This document shows positions 5,324-9,692 of a stretch of 9,692 nt of DNA, one piece after another. The notes under the pieces were generated by a model. The model was given only the letters and a program-made list of their open reading frames with translations. It did not search any database and had not been told where the DNA came from. The stretch covers positions 1 to 9,692 of the forward strand of contig JAEDOC010000074.1 in NCBI GenBank assembly GCA_016302185.1, read 5' to 3'. Positions within the stretch are counted from its first letter, which is position 1. Every line of letters begins with the position of its first letter. The translations under genes and the position numbers were made by a program. Source of the stretch: Clostridium sp. GTDB lineage: Bacteria; Bacillota; Clostridia; Lachnospirales; Lachnospiraceae.

Positions 5324-6637
5324 ATGCTTAGTGCATTGATTGTTGGCTCCATTGCGGTAGCCGTTATTTTTGGATATAAGACCAAAATCAATACCGGTCT
5401 GTTCTGTATTGTTTTTGCCTACATCATTGGCTGTTTTTGTCTGGGTATGAAGACTAAGGCCCTGATTGCCTGCTGGCCAACCAATACCATGTTTGTGATT
5501 TTGGCCGTGTCCCTGTTTTATAACTTCGCAGCAGTCAACGGGACGCTGGAGAAGATGTCTTCCTATCTCCTGTATGCCTGCCGGAAGTTTCCGGGACTTC
5601 TTCCTTTTGCTTTATTTTTTGTAGCTGTCATCCTGTCTGTGATGGGCGCTGCTTACTTTACGGTTCTTGCTTTCCTGGCACCGATTACCCTGTTAATTTG
5701 TGAGGAAGCCAAGATGGACAAGCTGACCGGTGCTGTAGCCATCAACTGCGGTGCCCTGGCCGGCGGAAACTTTCCTACCGCAGCTCTGGGTGTTGTGTTC
5801 CGTGGTCTGATTGATACCGCGTATGAGGCAGAGCCGGCCTTAATTGCTCCGGATTCCTTCAGTGAGGAGATGAAGATTTTTGCGTTCGCGATTATTTTCT
5901 CACTGATTCTGATTGCCATTTTCCGTTTTGGCTTTAAGAGCAACCGGAATATCGGAAAGGGAATTACCTTTAAAAAGCCGGAAGCATTTGACAAAAAACA
6001 GAAGATTACATTAAACTTAATGCTGATTATGATGGCGGTTGTTCTGATTTTCCCGCTGCTGAAGATGGTAATTCCGGGCAATGCGGTTATCGCCGCCATC
6101 AGCAGCAAGATCGATGTAGGACTGGTAGCCATCTGCTTCGCAGTCGTTGCACTGCTCTTTAATCTGGCACCGCAGAAGGAAGTCATTGCCCGCGTTCCGT
6201 GGAATACCATTATCATGATTGCCGGTGCCGGTATGCTGATTGCGGTTGCCGTGGAAGCTGGCACCATCGACGCATTATCCGCATGGATCGGCTCCAATGT
6301 GCCGACCGCCCTGGTTCCGCTGGCCTTCAGCCTTGTGGGTGCATTTATGAGCTTCTTCAGCTCCACCACCGGTGTGGTAGCTCCGGCTCTGTTCCCGCTG
6401 ATTCCGGCTCTGGCGGTTTCCACCGGTTTAAATCCGGCAGTTCTCTTTGCCTGCACCATTCTTGGCGCACAGAGCAGTGCCATCAGCCCCTTCTCTTCCG
6501 GCGGCAGCTTAATCCTTGGCTCCTGCGGAAACGAAGAGGAGAGAAATGCCCTGTTCAACCGTTTGCTGTTCGTTGCAGTGCCCATCAGTGTGATTTGCTG
6601 TGCTCTGTATAACGTATTCGTAGCGATGATTCTCTAA
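5324..6637 (+). CDS. MatC-like SLC13/IT-superfamily di- or tricarboxylate permease
   Basis: This integral membrane secondary transporter is predicted to import an anionic carboxylate with cations. The 437 residues form about ten to twelve hydrophobic segments. The N-terminal part resembles the dicarboxylate carrier MatC N-terminal domain. Two related re-entrant signature regions, CGALAGGNFPTAALG (142-156) and GAQSSAISPFSSGG (381-394), reflect the inverted internal repeat of the family and mark the substrate site. SSTTGVVAPALFPLIPAL (346-363) and VPWNTIIMIAGAGMLIAVAV (291-310) are other typical pieces. The central cytoplasmic loop (about 203-228) is basic. AGGAGG (5312-5317) overlaps the preceding stop codon and lies 6 nt before the ATG, so translation is probably coupled to the hydrolase. 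The dehydrogenase downstream makes a hydroxy-dicarboxylate or tricarboxylate a sensible substrate; malonate or tartrate cannot be excluded. Confidence 0.85.
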   Translation: MLSALIVGSIAVAVIFGYKTKINTGLFCIVFAYIIGCFCLGMKTKALIACWPTNTMFVILAVSLFYNFAAVNGTLEKMSSYLLYACRKFPGLLPFALFFVAVILSVMGAAYFTVLAFLAPITLLICEEAKMDKLTGAVAINCGALAGGNFPTAALGVVFRGLIDTAYEAEPALIAPDSFSEEMKIFAFAIIFSLILIAIFRFGFKSNRNIGKGITFKKPEAFDKKQKITLNLMLIMMAVVLIFPLLKMVIPGNAVIAAISSKIDVGLVAICFAVVALLFNLAPQKEVIARVPWNTIIMIAGAGMLIAVAVEAGTIDALSAWIGSNVPTALVPLAFSLVGAFMSFFSSTTGVVAPALFPLIPALAVSTGLNPAVLFACTILGAQSSAISPFSSGGSLILGSCGNEEERNALFNRLLFVAVPISVICCALYNVFVAMIL

Positions 6638-6684
6638 TATAGAAGAGATTCTGTAATAGAGCGATGATTCTTGAATAAGAAAGA
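6628..6684 (+). repeat. Three imperfect 19-bp tandem repeats at the permease-dehydrogenase junction
   Basis: Copies start at 6628 (GATTCTCTAATATAGAAGA), 6647 (GATTCTGTAATAGAGCGAT) and 6666 (GATTCTTGAATAAGAAAGA), exactly 19 bp apart. GATTCT is invariant and AATA is conserved at the same place in each copy. The outer two copies also share the preceding AGCGAT (12-bp identity, 6622-6633 with 6660-6671). The array begins over the last permease codons and stop and ends in the ribosome binding site of the next gene. It looks like repeated duplication of the permease stop region, and fills nearly all of the 58-bp spacer. Confidence 0.75.
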
Positions 6685-6695
6685 AGGAAAAGAAA

Positions 6696-7694
6696 ATGAA
6701 GCATACCATTACTGTATTTCGCGGTGACGGCGTCGGCCCGGAGCTGGTGGAAAATGTATTAAAGATTCTGGAGGCGGCGAAAGCCCCTCTGGAATATGAA
6801 ATTTATGAAGTCGGTGAGAATGAGTGGAAGAGAAACGGCAAGCTGATTCCAGATGCTGCCTATGCTTCCTTTGAGAAAAATAAAGTGCTTTTAAAAGCAC
6901 CGATCACCACGCCGATCGGAACAGGCTTCCGTTCCTTAAATGTGACTATGCGCAAGCAGTACGATTTATATGCCAATATTCGTCCGGTGAAATCCAATCC
7001 TGCGGTGGAAACTCCCTTCCATGGCGTGGACATCGTGATTTTCCGTGAGAATACCGAGGGCTTATATGTGGGTGTGGAGGAAGAAATTGATGAAAATACG
7101 GTTCATGCCATCAAGATCGTGACCCGGAAAGCCAGCGAGCGCATCTGCCGTTCTGCATTCGAATATGCAAGAGCGAATGGCAGAAAGAAGGTAACCTGTG
7201 TTCATAAGGCCAATATTTTAAAGAAATCCGACGGTATGTTCCTTGCCATTTTCCGTGAGGTGGCGAAAGACTATCCGGACATTGAGGCAGAAGATAAGAT
7301 TATTGACAACACCTGTATGCAGCTGGTGATGAACCCCAACCAGTTTGACATCATGGTAATGCAGAATCTCTACGGAGATGTGCTTTCCGACCTTTGCAGC
7401 GGCCTGATTGGCGGTTTGGGCCTGGTTCCGTCCAGCAATATCGGCGACGGCTACGCCATGTTTGAGGCTGTGCACGGAAGTGCGCCGGACATTGCCGGAA
7501 AGCATCTGGTGAATCCCACCGCGTTCTTATGGTCTGCCTGTATGATGCTGGAATACTTAGGAGAAAATGAGTGTGCGGCCAGAATCCGTCGTGCGGTGGA
7601 TCTTGTACTGGAAAAGGGAGAGCATTTAACCAGAGATCTGCATGGAACTGCATCCACGGAAGAGTACGTGGACGCGATTCTGGCCGAGCTGTAG
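6696..7694 (+). CDS. NAD-type isocitrate/homoisocitrate/isopropylmalate dehydrogenase family enzyme
   Basis: This cytoplasmic beta-hydroxyacid oxidative decarboxylase oxidises a 2-hydroxy acid with a neighbouring carboxylate and releases CO2. The 332 residues match the short bacterial NAD-dependent form. Substrate residues are visible: S80 and N82 with R86 in RSLNVTMRK, R96 in YANIRP, R117 and Y124 in FRENTEGLY, and K171 with N173 in HKANILK. Metal ligands are D204, D228 and D232. The S-x-N pair is isocitrate/homoisocitrate-like, unlike the leucine-rich pocket of isopropylmalate dehydrogenase (LeuB). The cofactor region HGSAPDIAG (260-268) has Asp-Ile where NADP enzymes such as E. coli Icd have Lys-Tyr, so NAD+ is predicted. 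AAGGA (6684-6688) is 7 nt before the ATG. It is last in the operon after the hydrolase and permease, which argues for a catabolic role, though a biosynthetic isocitrate dehydrogenase is the main alternative. Confidence 0.87.
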   Translation: MKHTITVFRGDGVGPELVENVLKILEAAKAPLEYEIYEVGENEWKRNGKLIPDAAYASFEKNKVLLKAPITTPIGTGFRSLNVTMRKQYDLYANIRPVKSNPAVETPFHGVDIVIFRENTEGLYVGVEEEIDENTVHAIKIVTRKASERICRSAFEYARANGRKKVTCVHKANILKKSDGMFLAIFREVAKDYPDIEAEDKIIDNTCMQLVMNPNQFDIMVMQNLYGDVLSDLCSGLIGGLGLVPSSNIGDGYAMFEAVHGSAPDIAGKHLVNPTAFLWSACMMLEYLGENECAARIRRAVDLVLEKGEHLTRDLHGTASTEEYVDAILAEL

Positions 7695-7695
7695 G

Positions 7696-7717
7696 AAAAA
7701 AACGACAGAAGATCTGT
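7696..7717 (-). terminator. Weak terminator of the MATE gene in the convergent gap
   Basis: On the minus strand, ACAGA-TCT-TCTGT (7717-7705) is followed by CG and seven T (7702-7696). The stem is only 5 bp plus a possible G-U pair and overlaps the last base of the MATE stop codon, so it is probably inefficient. On the plus strand the same hairpin lacks a T tract, and no good terminator for the dehydrogenase operon is visible. Confidence 0.4.
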
Positions 7718-9060
7718 TATTCTTCCTGTACAATCCGGTATTCCTTCCATTTACCGCTGCGATACCGGAACACTACGACAAGGCAGGCGATGACCCATGC
7801 CGGCGGCATGCTGACGTAATAGCTTCGGAATCCTATGGCAGTGGAAGCAAAGAGATAGGAAAGCGCCAGACGGATTCCCAAATTGATAAAACTGGAAGCA
7901 GCCGGAAGCTTCACGTCCCCGGCTCCCTGCAGGAAGCCGCAAGTGATGTTCATGATGGTATTGACCCAGATGAAGCACATCAGGATATCTAAGTGTTCCC
8001 GACCTCTTCGCAGGGATTCTCCGGAAATATTGAAGAGCCGGAGCAGCTCTTCATCAAAGAAAATAACAATCGCGCTGACGATGACACTGAAGAGGATGCC
8101 CATACAGATGGTAGAGCGGTATCCTCTTCTTGCTCTGTCTGTCTTACCGGCGCCAATGTTCTGACCGGCGAAGCTGGAGATGGCCACGTTGAAGCTCTGG
8201 GAAGGAATGTGGGCCAGCTGTTCAATCTTTAACATGGCAGAATAACCTTCGATGCTTGGCGTCCCGAAGGAATTAATCAGGCGCTGCAGCAGGATAAAGC
8301 CCAGAGAGGTTACGGTGGTCTGCAGGATAATCGGTATGCTTAACCCGGTCAGCAGGCGTGTCTGCTTTTTCCATGCATAGAGATAGTGCAGGCTGGGAAG
8401 GCGATCCGGCATCAGATGATGCAGATAGATGATGCTGGCGATAGCGGAACCGGCCTGTGCTATGACGGTTGCGATGGCGGCGCCTGCCACTCCCATATGG
8501 AAGACAACGATAAAGATGCAGTCCAGAACTACGTTGAGGACAGCAGAGATCAGAAGAAAGATCAGTGCTCCCCGGGAATCTCCGTGTGCCCTCAGGATAC
8601 CATAGGTCACGTTATAAAGAAGCTGGAAGAGAATACCGCAGGCATAAATCAGGAAATACGTCTGGCTGTCGGTCCGCATCTCTTCCGGTGCCTGCAGAAA
8701 TCCGACGATGACCGGCCGGGCCAGAAGAAAGCAGGAACCGGTCAGAACAATGCTTAAGATAATAGTCATAAGATAGGCGGCAGAGATGGTTTCTTTGATC
8801 TCTGTCTCTTTTTTTGCGCCGAAATACTGGGCGGAGGCGATGTTGGTGCCGGAACCTAAGGCACTGCAGAACGCCACCAGCAGCCAGGTCATCGAGCTGG
8901 TCAGTCCCACAGCGCCCAGCGCAGTAGGGCTGATGAAATTGCCGACGATCACACTGTCGGCGAAATTGTACAGAACCTGAAGAAGGTTTGCTCCCATAAT
9001 CGGAAGAGAGAAGGCCAGTATAGTGGACCATTCCTGTCCGGTGGTCATATCTTTTTTCAT
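7717..9060 (-). CDS. MATE-family efflux transporter
   Basis: This is a cytoplasmic-membrane exporter of the multidrug and toxic compound extrusion family, using a Na+ or H+ gradient to expel cationic drugs or metabolites. The 447 residues form two related six-helix halves. Conserved pieces are PIMGANLLQVLYNFADSVIV (20-39, with D35 in helix one), ALGAVGL (48-53), SAQYFGAKK (76-84), LRAHGDSR (156-163), the second-half counterpart IPSQSFNVAISSFAGQNIGAG (285-305) and LQGAGD (377-382). The start at 9060 is chosen because AAAGGAGA (9066-9073, minus strand) lies 5 nt upstream; the longer frame from 9090 would encode the ribosome binding site. The gene converges on the dehydrogenase operon with a 22-bp gap and diverges from the YczE-like gene. 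Substrate cannot be predicted. There is no evidence that it belongs to the carboxylate operon. Confidence 0.93.
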   Translation of the reverse strand: MKKDMTTGQEWSTILAFSLPIMGANLLQVLYNFADSVIVGNFISPTALGAVGLTSSMTWLLVAFCSALGSGTNIASAQYFGAKKETEIKETISAAYLMTIILSIVLTGSCFLLARPVIVGFLQAPEEMRTDSQTYFLIYACGILFQLLYNVTYGILRAHGDSRGALIFLLISAVLNVVLDCIFIVVFHMGVAGAAIATVIAQAGSAIASIIYLHHLMPDRLPSLHYLYAWKKQTRLLTGLSIPIILQTTVTSLGFILLQRLINSFGTPSIEGYSAMLKIEQLAHIPSQSFNVAISSFAGQNIGAGKTDRARRGYRSTICMGILFSVIVSAIVIFFDEELLRLFNISGESLRRGREHLDILMCFIWVNTIMNITCGFLQGAGDVKLPAASSFINLGIRLALSYLFASTAIGFRSYYVSMPPAWVIACLVVVFRYRSGKWKEYRIVQEE

Positions 9061-9065
9061 TGGAA

Positions 9066-9073
9066 TCTCCTTT
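9066..9073 (-). promoter_or_regulatory. Ribosome binding site that fixes the MATE start
   Basis: The minus strand reads AAAGGAGA 5 nt before ATG 9060-9058. This supports MKKDMTTG as the N-terminus in place of the longer frame beginning at 9090. Confidence 0.8.
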
Positions 9074-9094
9074 ATATCAAATAATAACACTCCT

Positions 9095-9123
9095 ATTATA
9101 GCACAGATTTTATGTCAGGTCGA
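9095..9123 (-). promoter_or_regulatory. Promoter of the MATE gene
   Basis: The minus strand has a perfect extended -10, TGC-TATAAT (hexamer 9100-9095), with a -35-like TCGACC (9123-9118) at 17 bp. The start would be near 9088, giving a short leader of about 28 nt. Confidence 0.65.
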
Positions 9124-9131
9124 AGGGTCTT

Positions 9132-9154
9132 CTTTTTTCAGATCCTTTTTTCAG
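9132..9154. repeat. Two direct copies of CTTTTTTCAG between divergent promoters
   Basis: CTTTTTTCAG occurs at 9132-9141 and again at 9145-9154, a 13-bp period. The pair lies between the -35 elements of the divergent MATE and YczE-like promoters. It could be a regulator site or chance in a T-rich stretch. Confidence 0.3.
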
Positions 9155-9169
9155 GGGAAAACGTTAAGC

Positions 9170-9198
9170 TTGCAGGGAATGAGGATTGCGTGTACAAT
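9170..9198 (+). promoter_or_regulatory. Promoter of the YczE-like gene
   Basis: TTGCAG (9170-9175) and TACAAT (9193-9198) are spaced by 17 bp. The start near 9205 leaves a leader of about 26 nt to the ATG at 9231. Confidence 0.5.
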
Positions 9199-9230
9199 AA
9201 AGCAAGGATATGAATGGGGAGGAACGAAGG

Positions 9231-9692
9231 ATGAAGAGAAATGAACTGTTCCGCTATTTCTTTTTCTGTCTCGGGATGGTAATACTGGCGTTTGGTCTGA
9301 CTTTAAACACCAGAACAGGTCTGGGAGCAACAGCGATTATTGCGGTTTCTTATTCAATTTCAGAGATTCAGGGGTGGAATCTGGGAGATACAACATTCTG
9401 GATGTATGTCGTATTTGTGGCAGCGGAGCTGGTTCTTCACCGGGTGAAATACGGCACAAAGGAAAAAATGATTTTTATGAAGGATATACTGCAGATTCCC
9501 ATGAGTCTTTTTTTTACCCGTTTTCTGAATTTGTTTTCCATTTGGATTCCGGAGCTGTCCGGCTGCGGTGCGCTTCGTTTCCTGGCATTGGCGCTGGCGA
9601 TTGTATGCACCGGTGTGGGTTCCGCGCTGATGATTCCGATGAATCTGGTGCCCAGCCCGGGAGACGGGATCGTGAAGGCAGCGGCAGATGTC
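9231..9692 (+). CDS. YczE/DUF6198-type integral membrane protein (5' part, cut by window end)
   Basis: The first 154 codons are present and the frame is still open at the window edge. The protein resembles the YczE/YitT-like DUF6198 membrane family, whose function is not established. Features are a first membrane helix (about 10-26) followed by the small-residue motif NTRTGLGATAIIAVSYSIS (26-44), a helix at 56-70, a basic loop (71-80), the DILQIPMSLFFTRFLNLF segment (85-102), a helix at about 116-137, and the PMNLVPSPGDGIVKA motif (136-150) characteristic of the family. GGAGGA (9218-9223) lies 7 nt before the ATG. An in-frame ATG at 9210 has its purine-rich sequence only 1 nt away and is less likely. 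The gene is divergent from the MATE gene with a 170-bp shared promoter region. Confidence 0.8.
   Translation, partial: MKRNELFRYFFFCLGMVILAFGLTLNTRTGLGATAIIAVSYSISEIQGWNLGDTTFWMYVVFVAAELVLHRVKYGTKEKMIFMKDILQIPMSLFFTRFLNLFSIWIPELSGCGALRFLALALAIVCTGVGSALMIPMNLVPSPGDGIVKAAADV

Noticed and set aside
5653..6585. 310-codon open frame on the minus strand inside the permease gene
   Set aside because: It is the antisense shadow of a hydrophobic membrane protein gene; its translation is low-complexity and lacks a recognisable domain or start signal.
1..9692. CRISPR array, tRNA, rRNA, intact insertion sequence or phage genes
   Set aside because: No regularly spaced repeat-spacer pattern, no tRNA cloverleaf or rRNA-like sequence, and no transposase, integrase or phage structural gene beyond the Rpn-type remnant at the left end.

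Overview
The window looks like chromosomal DNA of a Gram-positive anaerobe of the class Clostridia, most likely Lachnospiraceae. This is an inference from the strong AGGAGG-type ribosome binding sites, TTGACA/TATAAT-type promoters, mixed codon usage at moderate GC, and from protein types common in that family (Rpn-type transposase remnant, SLC13/MatC permease, DUF6282-type hydrolase, YczE/DUF6198-type membrane protein). No species can be named from the sequence alone.

Layout. (1) Positions 1-410 hold the last codons of an unidentified upstream gene, a hairpin, and on the minus strand the C-terminal remnant of an Rpn/PD-(D/E)XK transposase-like nuclease. (2) A NudC-type NAD(H) pyrophosphatase (518-1384) has its own promoter. 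(3) A branched-chain amino acid pair follows: the acetolactate synthase regulatory subunit ilvN (1527-2027) with a consensus promoter, and ketol-acid reductoisomerase ilvC (2155-3174). The pair is closed by a very long perfect hairpin at 3196-3260 that probably terminates transcription from both sides. The catalytic subunit ilvB is not next to ilvN in this window.

(4) The most distinctive part is 3334-7694. A LysR-type regulator on the minus strand diverges from a three-gene plus-strand operon: a DUF6282-type metal-dependent hydrolase of the amidohydrolase fold, a MatC-like SLC13 di-/tricarboxylate permease, and an NAD-type isocitrate/homoisocitrate/isopropylmalate dehydrogenase family enzyme. 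The intergenic region has a 15-bp perfect dyad that matches the LysR-type T-N11-A box, about 65 bp upstream of the inferred operon start. It also has a 9-bp inverted repeat whose half-sites are 42 bp apart. The simplest reading is an inducible cassette for uptake and oxidation of an unidentified hydroxy-di- or tricarboxylate or a masked form of it. I do not recognise it as a described pathway. A 19-bp sequence repeated three times in tandem fills the junction between the permease and dehydrogenase genes.

(5) Convergent to the operon is a MATE-family multidrug/toxin exporter (9060-7717, minus) with a weak terminator in the 22-bp gap. Divergent from it is the start of a YczE/DUF6198-type membrane protein (9231 onward), cut by the window end. 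No rRNA, tRNA, CRISPR array, intact insertion sequence, T-box or other riboswitch was found.
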